A stretch of DNA of 64,000 nt from DYJE01 sp041660385 (GCA_041660385.1 JBAZWJ010000025.1:1-64000); one strand, 5' to 3'; shown: positions 48,873-57,722, counted from the stretch's first letter. A program made the numbers and translations. The notes: generated by a model not told the origin, from the letters alone.

Positions 48873-49589
48873 TCACTTCTTGATATCACTGAAAAAAACT
48901 GTGTAGTTCCAGCGTTTAAAGTCTTCCGCCTCAGCAGTTCTGGGAGACGCGGCATGCATAAATCCTTTTGCCGGTATGAACATCAACATCCTGTTGTACT
49001 TGTATTCGAGTTCCAGACTCTGACGCCAACCCGATGCTTCTTTGCGATAAAAGAGGAACTGGCCGCCATAGGAGGGTTGCCAGTCAGGGGAAAAGCCGAG
49101 GACAAACTCAATTTTCCGATTGGGGTAAACATCGTTGTGCTCGCGCAGAAAATCTCCTTTTGAAAACTCCTTGGCATTGATCCCTGCGGTGTTGACACGA
49201 AGCCCGCTTACCTGTTGGATGTAATCAAAGAACAACCGGGATGTTAAAAATGCCCTCCAGAACAGGTCGGTAAGGTAGGCCTCGCTCAATTCGTATCCTG
49301 AGGCAGGGCCTGAGACTTCAAGAAATGTGTAAAGCCTTTTTTTTTCAGGTATCGAATACCACATATCCCTGGAAACCCTTGGCGGATCACCCACCCACCC
49401 GTAGATCCGTTCTTTTTTTCCCGCCGTTTCCATCAATTTCTGAAAATTCCGCATATGCCGTTCGTGTAAAAAATCATCCATGACAACTATCCGTTCAGGA
49501 TTGGAGGCCATAATTTCAGCGTAATAAGCGATGGCTTCCGAGGTCAGGTGCTGGGGTTGAATCCAGTCCGCCAAAGATGCAAGAGGCAT
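48873..49589 (-). CDS. 2-oxoglutarate/Fe(II)-dependent oxygenase
   Basis: A 238-residue protein with AAGGAG before ATG 49589. Its C-terminal half shows the prolyl-hydroxylase-like facial triad: HxD in FLREHNDVYPNR (about residues 150-160), a distal His in PAKGFMHAASP (about 215) and the 2-oxoglutarate-binding Arg in FKRWNYTVF (about 230). YGGQFLFYR lies between them as in the family. The N-terminal half is family-variable. It is the first gene of the RiPP operon, so hydroxylation of the peptide is a reasonable inference; lasso peptide hydroxylases of this class are known (canucin). Molecular oxygen would be needed, which is notable in a presumed anaerobe. Confidence 0.82.
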   Translation of the reverse strand: MPLASLADWIQPQHLTSEAIAYYAEIMASNPERIVVMDDFLHERHMRNFQKLMETAGKKERIYGWVGDPPRVSRDMWYSIPEKKRLYTFLEVSGPASGYELSEAYLTDLFWRAFLTSRLFFDYIQQVSGLRVNTAGINAKEFSKGDFLREHNDVYPNRKIEFVLGFSPDWQPSYGGQFLFYRKEASGWRQSLELEYKYNRMLMFIPAKGFMHAASPRTAEAEDFKRWNYTVFFSDIKK

Positions 49590-49936
49590 GTTTACTCCTT
49601 AACCGCGACAGATCATAATCAATAATTTGTTTTTGTTTTTGGCAGGTGACAACGAAATAGGTTTTTACTTTACTAAAAAGATCAAATATTGTCAATTCAT
49701 CATGCAGTCTTTATACTCCTGCGTTGTATTCCCATACGAACACCTGCTCAACCGTGAGAGTCCAATGGATTGATATCGGAGTGATTGCCGAGATGGCTAA
49801 AATGTATTTCCGTGAAGCAGACGTTAGGCGCATGCCGAAAATGACAGGCCTCAAAATTGTTAATACCACGATTCAATAAATCATAAAGTTCCGCAACAGA
49901 GTATTTTCTGAAGAAAATTCGAGAGAGGAACTTTTT
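49590..49936. other. 347-bp gap between the RiPP operon start and the HigA remnant
   Basis: It holds the candidate promoter at 49667-49696. A plus-strand stretch (about 49770-49876) reads IGVIAEMAKMYFREADVRR but has no clear start or known family. AAAGTTCC...GGAACTTTTTTT (about 49880-49936) is a long-loop hairpin followed by T-residues. Nothing else is visible. Confidence 0.4.
49667..49696 (-). promoter_or_regulatory. Candidate promoter of the RiPP operon
   Basis: On the minus strand, TTGACA (49696-49691), an 18-bp AT-rich spacer and TAAAGT (49672-49667) lie about 78 nt before the oxygenase start. The -35 box is perfect and the -10 box moderate. Confidence 0.5.
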
Positions 49937-50158
49937 TTAAGCGGCGTTCTCACGATAAACATGGACTTCTTTGTCAAGCTTGTTTTTCAAGGCGTCTTCC
50001 GCGACTTCCAAATCATAACGGTTTTGCAGGTTGAGCCAGAATTGAGGTGTCATTCCAAAAAACTTTCCGAGACGTAAAGCCGTATCGGCGGTAATCGCTC
50101 TTTTGCCATGGACAATTTCGTTCCGTGCTTTTCCGTGGATTCCGTGGTTAAAACCGCT
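49937..50158 (-). pseudogene. HigA-type antitoxin remnant, N-terminally truncated
   Basis: The frame reads NEIVHGKRAITADTALRLG, FFGMTPQFWLNLQ and RYDLEVAEDALKN, the second half of a HigA/VapI antitoxin helix-turn-helix protein. The first half of the domain is missing: upstream the frame runs into the 3' end of the neighbouring membrane protein gene without a start codon of its own. No HigB toxin is present. It is probably a deletion remnant marking a rearrangement at the right edge of the RiPP cluster. Confidence 0.75.
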
Positions 50159-51380
50159 ATTTTGAAAGCCGGTAAACCTGATCGATTTCCTTGACCGCCT
50201 TGTCAAAGCACCTGCCAAAAAAAACAACCAGAAGTGCTTTCCGGCCTGCAAACCAGCCTGCGTCAGCGGCGAATTTCCAGAACACCCCCTGGCTTGTCAT
50301 CAGGTAAACCCTGAGAGGCCATTTCAGCCATCCGTAAGTGTCCAGGGTCTTTTCAAGAATATCCCGAATTTTTTTTGGAACGAAGGCCTGGCTGATACTT
50401 TTGGCCTGGAGAAGGGTGGCCAGACGGATGGACAGAACTTTGCCCTGCATGGGATAATCTCCGGCCTTTCCAATGGACGATAAAAACACGCGGCATCGGG
50501 AGGTTAAAGGGCCGATTTTCGCTTCCCACAGGGGGTTGTGTGTTTGGGGAAAATAACCGGCGGCAATGGTTTCGGCTGTTTTGACAAGGGCAAAGACCAG
50601 TGCTTCTGGGGTGGGTTCCTTTACGAGAATACCCGGCATGCCCACCAGGGAATTTCTGATCCGCAGAATATCTTCAGGATAAGTCACGGGTTCGTCTGGC
50701 GTAAGGCCGCTGATTTCCCGGAGTGTTTCCTCGATGATCTCTGAGTCTCCTTTGACAAAGGCAGGTGACCGCTCATCGTAGATATCTACGGCAAGGCAGC
50801 CCAGGTAGAGCAGCAAATCGGCCACCAGATATTTCATCAGATACAGAGATCGGAAATTCCGGATAGCATGGAACAGGGCTTTGTGCCACGGTGTTTTAAG
50901 ATTCATGGAACTGTTTTTTGATTTCACCAATGATGAGGCCCTGCGGATGTCCTTTATGGAAAGGCGTGAAACAGATGAAAAGCCCGGACGGCCGAGAATC
51001 CGGTCATAAAGACCCATAGATGAATCCAGGCAGCGGATGATTCTCGAAGGTGTTGCCTGAAGCTCAGGGTTCAAACTGTCTGGATGGAAACAACCGGCAA
51101 TAGACCTTAACCAAACCGGAATCTCTTTGCTCAAATCGTCTGACGACGCACGGGAAGAAAGAACAATCCGGCATTTATCCGCCACAAGACCCATGGCCTT
51201 TCGGGCTTGCGGATGACGATTCTCACGGTTTTTCATGTGATTGGAAAGGTCATTATGAAGGGCTTTGCGCCAGAGAAAGATGTTTTTAAGATAAACAGCA
51301 AGGATTAAAACAACGATGGCAACGACGATCAGAAAATAATAAACAGGCTCCATGAATTCATACTGATTTGCATTCATCAT
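50157..51380 (-). CDS. Membrane-anchored protein of unknown function
   Basis: A 407-residue protein with one clear membrane helix at about residues 13-32 (YYFLIVVAIVVLILAVYL) and a long helical soluble part. A weaker hydrophobic stretch (LVADLLLYLGCLAV) lies at about 185-200, and two more near 365-385 (GVFWKFAADAGWFAGRKALLVVFF). Basic residues after helix 1 suggest that most of it is cytoplasmic. I do not recognise the family. Its last codons abut the truncated HigA frame, so the C terminus may itself have been altered by the rearrangement. Confidence 0.55.
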   Translation of the reverse strand: MMNANQYEFMEPVYYFLIVVAIVVLILAVYLKNIFLWRKALHNDLSNHMKNRENRHPQARKAMGLVADKCRIVLSSRASSDDLSKEIPVWLRSIAGCFHPDSLNPELQATPSRIIRCLDSSMGLYDRILGRPGFSSVSRLSIKDIRRASSLVKSKNSSMNLKTPWHKALFHAIRNFRSLYLMKYLVADLLLYLGCLAVDIYDERSPAFVKGDSEIIEETLREISGLTPDEPVTYPEDILRIRNSLVGMPGILVKEPTPEALVFALVKTAETIAAGYFPQTHNPLWEAKIGPLTSRCRVFLSSIGKAGDYPMQGKVLSIRLATLLQAKSISQAFVPKKIRDILEKTLDTYGWLKWPLRVYLMTSQGVFWKFAADAGWFAGRKALLVVFFGRCFDKAVKEIDQVYRLSK

Positions 51381-51393
51381 GACACAATCACCG

Positions 51394-51551
51394 GGCGGGT
51401 TTTGAACCCGCCGCTACAGGTTGGCCCATTTTTCGTATCATCTTGATTGCTACATAGAATCAATTCAATGTCGTTTTCTTAAGAAATATTATTTCAACGC
51501 TCATTTTAATTTATGCGATGACCGTAGGGGCGACCCGCTGGTCGCCCCTAC
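51394..51551. repeat. Two palindromes in the 253-bp gap before the Mrp operon's last gene
   Basis: GGCGGGTTttgAACCCGCC is at 51394-51412. GTAGGGGCGACC-cgct-GGTCGCCCCTAC, a perfect 12-bp stem, is at 51524-51551. The second belongs to the same style as the palindrome at 5240-5261. They may terminate or stabilise transcripts at the end of the minus-strand Mrp operon; apart from them the gap 51381-51633 holds nothing recognised. Confidence 0.75.
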
Positions 51552-51633
51552 AACGTATCGCCGGTTACATATATCTTAAGGAAACGGCATTGAGAATCAA
51601 TTTCCACGCCTATCGTAGGCAGGTCCTATTCCA

Positions 51634-52113
51634 TCAAGAACCCAGCTCATGAATCTCAGGATGGCTGGTCACAGCTTTCAGAAACTGCTCGGTTCTTCTG
51701 TTCAATCGTTTGGCAAACACGGCGACAATTTTCTCAAGCACCAGAAAGCCCATCGTGTGGTCTTTTTTAAGAACATCCATCATGGCTTCACCGTTGATCA
51801 CGATCAGCTCGCAGGGGTCTGCACATACGGCGTTGGTGCTGTAAGTTCCTTCCTGGAACATGGACGAGTATCCGAAGCATTCGCCAACCGTTACCGTTCC
51901 AGCCGTCACTGTCACTTTATCGGACAATTGCTGCTCAATGAGTACGGTTCCTCGTTTGATGATGAAAAGATTTTCCACACGGTCGCCTTCCTTGAAAACA
52001 TAATCCCGCGCTTCGACGTTGATACGCCTTCCCAGGGGAATCAGTTTTTCGATCATAGCATCCGTAAGATCGCTGAATATGTTGTTTGTTCTGAAATCAT
52101 CCTTTGAGAGCAT
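51634..52113 (-). CDS. Cyclic-nucleotide-binding domain protein
   Basis: A 159-residue protein that is a single cNMP-binding domain without DNA-binding or catalytic part: IFSDLTDAMIEKLIPLGRRI, the VFKEGDRVENLFIIKRGTV strand pair and the phosphate-binding cassette VGECFGYSSMF (about 75-86). This cassette lacks the Arg of the CRP-type GExxxxxxRxA motif, so cAMP binding is uncertain. It is the last gene of the Mrp operon, 18 nt after the antiporter subunit, which suggests that it tunes the antiporter. The adenylate cyclase at 24491 is a possible source of ligand. Confidence 0.8.
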   Translation of the reverse strand: MLSKDDFRTNNIFSDLTDAMIEKLIPLGRRINVEARDYVFKEGDRVENLFIIKRGTVLIEQQLSDKVTVTAGTVTVGECFGYSSMFQEGTYSTNAVCADPCELIVINGEAMMDVLKKDHTMGFLVLEKIVAVFAKRLNRRTEQFLKAVTSHPEIHELGS

Positions 52114-52131
52114 ATCCGTTTCCTTTTTTCT

Positions 52132-53937
52132 TTATATGAAACAAAACAGAATCACGATGAACAGGGTTGAAAGGGCTGCTGTGATTCCCACCGGCACAGA
52201 GCCCGACGCAAAAGCCTTGTATATGGAACTTTTCAGGTTTTTAGCACCACCGTCATCTGCTTCAAGAACCGACTTGAAAGGACTTAAACAAAGATAGGCG
52301 ATATGGGCCGGGGCATTCCTGGCAAAATCGTTTACCGCCGATGTGATCCTCCCAATGAACAACTCAGCTGAGAACGCATTGAGGGTGTTCATTCCAACGT
52401 CGGCTGCGCGGTAAAACAGCACCGACGCTTTTCTGTAAATGAGATCCGTGTCAGGCAGATCGGATTTGGAAGGGGAAGGGAACACATCATAACGAACCAG
52501 CAGAAAGAAGGCCAGGGCACCGAACAGCAGGAGCTGAAGCTGTGCAATCACATGGGCGAACGTGTACGGTACGTAACCTGCTACAAAAGGAAGCAGACGG
52601 TAAAGGCTTTTGAAATCCACGGCCAGATAAACGCAGAGAAAAGCGGCAACGCCCATGGCAATCAGCATGTTGGCTGGTGCCTCTTCCGCTTTGATGCCTT
52701 TGTCCTCGCCGAAGAAGATAAAATAGGGAATCCGCAAACCCGCATAAACCAGAGTACCGGCTGATGCAAATTCCAGAATCAGCCACACTGCCGTCAGATG
52801 TTCGTGGCTTGCCGCGCTGATGATCATGGATTTGCTCACAAAGCCGTTGAACAGGGGGAAAGCTGAAATGGATGCCGATGCCACAAGGCAGAACAGACAG
52901 GTGAGAGGCATGGTTTTATAAAGACCACCTAAATCGGAAAGGCGCGTTTTCCCCGTGGCCTGAATCACGGCTCCGGCCACCATGAAAAACAGGGCTTTGT
53001 ATAGAATATGGCAGAAAGCATGGGCGGCGGCTCCGTTGATGGCAAGCTGGGTTCCAATGCCCACGGCGCAGAGCATAAACCCCACCTGACTGATCAGGCT
53101 GTAGGCCATGATCCGCCTAATATCGTTTTCAATGATGGCGTAAAGAACAGGTATCACCGCTGTTGCTGCACCGACCCAGATCAGAAGCTCTGTTCCCGTG
53201 AACATACGTGCCATAACGTACACAGCGCTTTTAGTGGTAAAGGCGCTGAGGAAAACAGCTCCGGCGATGGTGGCTTCCGGGTAGGCATCTTTCAGCCAGC
53301 CGTGAAGGGGAAAGGCGGCGGCATTTACAGCAACACCGATTAATATGAACCACGACGCTGTGCTGTGGAGACCGATCGCTGAAAATTCCGTGGTGTTAAA
53401 GGCTTTGACGTAAAGCACGATTCCAGCCAGAAGGCTTAATCCGCCCACAATGTGAACCATCACATAGCGGAATGCGGCGGCCTGGGCTTCCCGTGTCCGC
53501 CTTGCAAGAACGAGGAAAGTGGACGCGATGGCCATCACTTCCCAGAAGATGTACAGGGTGAAGAGATCGCCCGCAAAGGTCACACCAAGAGCCCCACCCA
53601 CATAGCAGAGTCCGGCCACAAACTGAAGGTCGTCAGCAATATTCAAGGCATAGATCAGGGCTACAAAAGAGATGAGGATGAAAATTATACCGAAAATCCG
53701 GCTCAGGTTGTCGATACGACCCAAAATCATGTCGTATCCCGGGCCGAAGTTCAGCAGGGGCAACACCCATCTGGAGCCGCCGTTTATATCCACACCTGAC
53801 ATGGCCGCAAGAGCTGCAATAGGAATGAGCAGAAGATAAGCGAACTTCGCACGTCCTTTGAGAAACGGTACGAGCAGCGCTCCCAGAATGAAAATCAGAG
53901 CTGGAGGAAAGCTGTTATGTATGATGTTGGGTATCAT
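52132..53937 (-). CDS. Proton-conducting antiporter subunit (MrpD/NuoL family), third copy
   Basis: A 601-residue membrane protein with about 14-16 helices. Key charged residues of proton-pumping subunits are present: Glu in YIFWEVMAIAS (TM5) and Lys in LHGWLKDAYPEA (TM7), then the broken helix 8 region. A C-terminal extension of about 100 residues with one last helix (SVPVGITAALSTLFIVILF) recalls the NuoL/MrpA tail but is shorter. It belongs to the transporter operon running from 60030 to 51634. Three such subunits in one operon exceed the usual MrpA plus MrpD, and this one may replace the missing MrpA N-terminal half. Confidence 0.85.
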   Translation of the reverse strand: MIPNIIHNSFPPALIFILGALLVPFLKGRAKFAYLLLIPIAALAAMSGVDINGGSRWVLPLLNFGPGYDMILGRIDNLSRIFGIIFILISFVALIYALNIADDLQFVAGLCYVGGALGVTFAGDLFTLYIFWEVMAIASTFLVLARRTREAQAAAFRYVMVHIVGGLSLLAGIVLYVKAFNTTEFSAIGLHSTASWFILIGVAVNAAAFPLHGWLKDAYPEATIAGAVFLSAFTTKSAVYVMARMFTGTELLIWVGAATAVIPVLYAIIENDIRRIMAYSLISQVGFMLCAVGIGTQLAINGAAAHAFCHILYKALFFMVAGAVIQATGKTRLSDLGGLYKTMPLTCLFCLVASASISAFPLFNGFVSKSMIISAASHEHLTAVWLILEFASAGTLVYAGLRIPYFIFFGEDKGIKAEEAPANMLIAMGVAAFLCVYLAVDFKSLYRLLPFVAGYVPYTFAHVIAQLQLLLFGALAFFLLVRYDVFPSPSKSDLPDTDLIYRKASVLFYRAADVGMNTLNAFSAELFIGRITSAVNDFARNAPAHIAYLCLSPFKSVLEADDGGAKNLKSSIYKAFASGSVPVGITAALSTLFIVILFCFI

Positions 53938-54026
53938 GGTTTACCTTATTCGATCAGAAAACACCGGTGGAATGGCAACCCATTCGATGTTCAATGTTCG
54001 ATGTTCAATGTTCTTTATTATCCCTT

Positions 54027-54332
54027 TTACCGTCTTTCGATCTGACCAAACAAGGCACGCAGCGCTTTTGCACCAAAAACCAGCGCAGCAGCACTTACAA
54101 AGCCATACACGGCATAAAATTCCGGGACATTACCGATGGAGATCGTCTCGTGTTTGTGGATCATAAAATCAAGAATCAGAAGAACTCCCAGAATCACAAA
54201 GAAACCTGTGATATAGGGGTTTTCCTTTGCGATGGTAAGCAAGGGTTTTTTTTCAGCCATCTGCTTGTTCTTTTCCGGCTGACGAGCCTTGCTTTCCCGG
54301 TTATTTTTTTTTGACCCGCTATTCTTTTTCAT
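54027..54332 (-). CDS. Small two-helix membrane protein of the Mrp operon
   Basis: A 101-residue protein from ATG 54332, with GGAGG 6 nt upstream on the minus strand. Upstream in-frame codons lie within the neighbouring gene and are unlikely. The first 35 residues are very basic and polar (KKNSGSKKNNRESKARQ). Two helices follow at about 42-60 and 70-92. It starts 2 nt after the stop of the preceding antiporter subunit, so it is clearly part of the operon. No known Mrp subunit matches; it could be a lineage-specific accessory subunit. Confidence 0.7.
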   Translation of the reverse strand: MKKNSGSKKNNRESKARQPEKNKQMAEKKPLLTIAKENPYITGFFVILGVLLILDFMIHKHETISIGNVPEFYAVYGFVSAAALVFGAKALRALFGQIERR

Positions 54333-54334
54333 AA

Positions 54335-55819
54335 TCAACCTCCGATGATGGACTGAACCGTCATCTCCGCCAGTCGAAGAAACGGCTGGGGCAGAAAGAA
54401 CAGGATCACAGAAATGGATGCCGTGATGCAAAGAGGCACAAGGCACCACATGGGCGCTTCGTCCACTTTTTTCTTGAACAGCGCTTCCTCATCGGTGCAG
54501 AAGAACGCCTTGTAAACAATGGGGAGAAAATACGCTGCGTTCAAGAGGGAACTGATCAGCAGAACCGCAAGAAAAACAGGTTGGCCTGCTTCAATTGTTC
54601 CGAGAACAAGATACCACTTGCTGATAAAACCGCCGCAGGGAGGAAGGCCGATGACACTCAAAGCACCGATAAGAAATGCCACCATGGTAAAGGGCATTCT
54701 TCGTCCAATGCCCACCAGCTCACTGACGTTTTTGGCTCCCGTTGCCACGTAAATGGCCCCGGCGCAGAAGAACAGGGTGATTTTACCAAAGGCGTGCATC
54801 ACGATGTGAAGGATTCCGCCGGTAAGGCCGTGAGGTGAAAGAAGAGCCACACCAAGAACGATATAGGACAGTTGCCCGATGGTGGAAAATGCCAGCCTCC
54901 GTTTCAGCCCGTCCTGGGACAGGGCGATCAGCGACGCGGTGATAATAGTGATTGAGGCGATGGTGCAGATCACCGTGTTCAGGTTGAACGACAACAAAAG
55001 GTCCGACCCGAAAACTCCGGTGATCACTCTGGCCACGCAGAAAGCGCCCACTTTAACAACGGCAACGGCATGGAGAAGGGCGCTTACCGGCGTCGGGGCC
55101 ACCATGGCTGCCGGTAACCAGGAATGGAAAGGCATGATCCCTGCTTTGGCGAATCCGAAAACAAGCATCAGAACAAGAATCAGCAGGGTCTGCTTGGAAA
55201 AGGCTCCTGTCATAAACCCTTGTGATGCGAATTCCAGGGTCCCTGTTTTGGCGAATATATACAACATGGCCGGAAGAACCAGGGCAATGGATGCACCAAG
55301 AATATAGAAAAGATAGGTCCGACCTGAACTTTTAGCCTCCGCATCCTGGTGATGGGTAACCAGAGGATAGGTGGCGAGAGACAGCATTTCATAAAAAAGA
55401 TACATGGTGAGTAGGTTTGCCGAAAAAGCCACGCCCACAGTTGCCGATAGTGAAAGGGCAAAGTAGCAGTAGTATCGTGTCTGGCTGTGCTCGTTTAGCG
55501 TTCGCATATAGCCGATGGAATAGGCCGAGGTGATGATCCACAGAAATGACGACACCAGGGCGAACAGCATGCCAAAAGAATCCACCTTGAAGGCAATGGG
55601 CAGTCCGGGAAGAACGTCGAACAGGGTGAAACGAATTTCGTTGCCCCCGAGAATCATGGGGAGCATGGACACCACAATAAGAAATTTCAACGCAGCCGCA
55701 GCAAACGTCCAGGATTCCCGGATGTTTTTCGAACGACATGAAAGAAGCACAGGTATCACCAGAAGGGATACAAGAACAGCGATAAGGGGTCTTGATGTAA
55801 ATATGGTTTGAGTGATCAT
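54335..55819 (-). CDS. Proton-conducting antiporter subunit (MrpD/NuoN family), second copy
   Basis: A 494-residue membrane protein of 14 helices. Glu in YLFYEMLSLATYPL (TM5) matches the family. In TM7 the motif is FHSWLPAAMVAPTPVS, followed by Lys in AVVKVGAF (TM8). The sequence is closer to the NuoN/MrpD type than to the first copy. Its start overlaps the stop of the subunit upstream (55816-55819, ATGA). It should carry one half-channel of the proton path in the complex. Confidence 0.85.
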   Translation of the reverse strand: MITQTIFTSRPLIAVLVSLLVIPVLLSCRSKNIRESWTFAAAALKFLIVVSMLPMILGGNEIRFTLFDVLPGLPIAFKVDSFGMLFALVSSFLWIITSAYSIGYMRTLNEHSQTRYYCYFALSLSATVGVAFSANLLTMYLFYEMLSLATYPLVTHHQDAEAKSSGRTYLFYILGASIALVLPAMLYIFAKTGTLEFASQGFMTGAFSKQTLLILVLMLVFGFAKAGIMPFHSWLPAAMVAPTPVSALLHAVAVVKVGAFCVARVITGVFGSDLLLSFNLNTVICTIASITIITASLIALSQDGLKRRLAFSTIGQLSYIVLGVALLSPHGLTGGILHIVMHAFGKITLFFCAGAIYVATGAKNVSELVGIGRRMPFTMVAFLIGALSVIGLPPCGGFISKWYLVLGTIEAGQPVFLAVLLISSLLNAAYFLPIVYKAFFCTDEEALFKKKVDEAPMWCLVPLCITASISVILFFLPQPFLRLAEMTVQSIIGG

Positions 55820-57327
55820 GAGATCACCCCCGGAATGGCGGCTTGGATCACGTGGGTCACAATGTCTCCTGTGTAAATGCCCAGTACAATCAGGGAAAGA
55901 GCGGTAATCATCAGGGGAATCAGCATGGATAAAGGCGCTTCAACCATCTTGTCCTTGTGGCGATGATGGCCGTGGTGATGATGATCCTTGGAATCCCCGG
56001 GTGATTGGAAGTAGGCTATTTCAAAGATCCTGAAAAACAGGACCGCATTGACAAGGCTGCTGAATATCAGGGCAGCGGCAAAGCCGTAATGACCGGCATT
56101 GATGCCGCCTATTATAAGATACCATTTGGAAAAAAAACCGCAGGTGGGGGGAATGCCGATGACGGCCAGAGCACCTATAGTGAAAGCAGTCATGGTAAAG
56201 GGCATCCGTTTGAAAATACCTTTGAGGTCTGAGAACGAATCACTTTTTGTCCTGTAGGTGATGGCTCCAGCTGCAAGGAAAAGGCAGAGAGTCATGGCCG
56301 CGTCGTTGATGATGTGGAGTGCGGAACCGGTTATCCCCATTCGATTTCCGAGAAAGAAACCGCCCACCATATAGCCCACTTCGGCGATAACGATGTAGGT
56401 CAGCATTTTGAAAAGGCTTTTCTGGGTCAAGGCCAGAAGCGATCCCACGACAATTGCCGCCACGGCGATCCACACGATGGCGTTGCTGATCTGAAGCGTC
56501 CCAAATACATAGGCCGGTGTGAACACGTAAAGACACACCCGGATCATGGCGTAAATCATCACTTTGGTGGTGAGAGGCGCGAGCAGTGCCGACGAAGCCG
56601 GGGATGCATGGCTGTAAGCATTGGGCAGCCATCCATGAAGAGGAAAAAGCCCCATTTTCGTAAAAAGGCCGGTCATGCAGATGATGAAGGCGAACATCAC
56701 CATGGTACTCGAACTGTGCTCGGGCATGGCGATGAACCGGGCCAGATCAGCCATGTTCAGTGATCCGGTGGCAATGTATAGATAACCCACACCCAGCAGA
56801 TAAAAAGATGCCCCGATGGTTCCGATGAACAGATAATTGAGACTTGAAAGGGGCGCGCGGGGCTGTCCCAGACCAATAAGGGAATAGCCGGTCAATGCCG
56901 CAATTTCAAGAAGGACGTACAAGTTGAAGGCATCTCCTGTGGCCACGATACCCACCATGCCGGTGACAAACAGGATGTAAAGGGTGTAGAACGTGCCTTT
57001 TTTATCGCTGAAATCCCGGTCGATCTGTTTGGAACTGGCCACGAGGTTTATCAGGGCAACAGCGGTGACAACCACAAGAATGGGGGCTGACAGATAATCG
57101 ATGACGTAAACGATACCGATGGGTGAGCTCCAGCCGCCCATGGTGTAAACAACTGGTCCCGAAGCTATGACTTCCATAAGAATACCGACGGAAGACGCCA
57201 GGGAAAACCCGAGGCACCCGAAGGTGAGAGGCAGGCATAACCTGGGGGCAAGCCATGAAAGGGCTGATACCGACAGGGCCGTTAGAAGGGGAACGACCAC
57301 GAGAAGTGCGGGTAGATGCTGAACCAT
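55816..57327 (-). CDS. mrpD: Proton-conducting antiporter subunit MrpD, first copy, with His-rich loop
   Basis: A 503-residue membrane protein of 14 helices directly after mrpC (1-nt overlap), the standard place of mrpD. Glu in LYVLLEIAALTGY (TM5) and Lys in APLTTKVMIY (TM8) are conserved. Between the last two helices (about 447-458) is DHHHHGHHRHKDK, a seven-His loop that is not a general feature of the family and could bind Ni, Zn or Cu, or sense pH. Otherwise length and topology are normal. Confidence 0.88.
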   Translation of the reverse strand: MVQHLPALLVVVPLLTALSVSALSWLAPRLCLPLTFGCLGFSLASSVGILMEVIASGPVVYTMGGWSSPIGIVYVIDYLSAPILVVVTAVALINLVASSKQIDRDFSDKKGTFYTLYILFVTGMVGIVATGDAFNLYVLLEIAALTGYSLIGLGQPRAPLSSLNYLFIGTIGASFYLLGVGYLYIATGSLNMADLARFIAMPEHSSSTMVMFAFIICMTGLFTKMGLFPLHGWLPNAYSHASPASSALLAPLTTKVMIYAMIRVCLYVFTPAYVFGTLQISNAIVWIAVAAIVVGSLLALTQKSLFKMLTYIVIAEVGYMVGGFFLGNRMGITGSALHIINDAAMTLCLFLAAGAITYRTKSDSFSDLKGIFKRMPFTMTAFTIGALAVIGIPPTCGFFSKWYLIIGGINAGHYGFAAALIFSSLVNAVLFFRIFEIAYFQSPGDSKDHHHHGHHRHKDKMVEAPLSMLIPLMITALSLIVLGIYTGDIVTHVIQAAIPGVIS

Positions 57328-57722
57328 TATTTCCCTTCCTCAGATCTTAGATTCTCATTGATGTCGTCTTCCTCAAGGGTTCCGTACTGGCGGTATATCT
57401 TCATGGCCAGAGACAGAGCCACGCCCAGGGTGGCCACAGACACCACGATGGCCGTCAGCATGAGAACATGGGGAAGGGGGTTGATGTAGTCGGCTGCATG
57501 AACAGCGTCATGGCCCTGATAGGGCACGATGGGAATGGTTTTCCCCGTTTTGTATGCCGTACTCACATAGAAAAGAATGATGGAAGTCTGGAAGATGTTC
57601 ATTCCGATGATCTTCTTCACAAGATTGCTTTTGACGATCATGGCGTAAAGGCCGATCATCATCAGAATAACATAGACGATGTAATTGTATTTCGCGCCGA
57701 TGGCCGTAACGATCTGTTCCAT
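57327..57722 (-). CDS. mrpC: Cation/proton antiporter subunit MrpC (NuoK-like)
   Basis: A 131-residue protein with three membrane helices (about 13-32, 35-55, 83-105) and the NuoK/MrpC signature GLYAMIVKSNLVKKIIGMNI with an embedded charged pair. ADYINPLPHVLMLTAIVVSVA is the typical MrpC third-helix start (NPLPHALVLTAIVIG in relatives). The stop abuts mrpD and the start is 2 nt from the MbhE-MrpB fusion gene. It should form the channel piece between MrpB and MrpD. Confidence 0.92.
   Translation of the reverse strand: MEQIVTAIGAKYNYIVYVILMMIGLYAMIVKSNLVKKIIGMNIFQTSIILFYVSTAYKTGKTIPIVPYQGHDAVHAADYINPLPHVLMLTAIVVSVATLGVALSLAMKIYRQYGTLEEDDINENLRSEEGK

Noticed and set aside
37394..49936. Looked for a lasso B2 (transglutaminase-like) protease and an ABC exporter.
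   Set aside because: Every open frame in the region was assigned to another family or was an antisense shadow; none shows the Cys-His-Asp protease pattern or ABC motifs.
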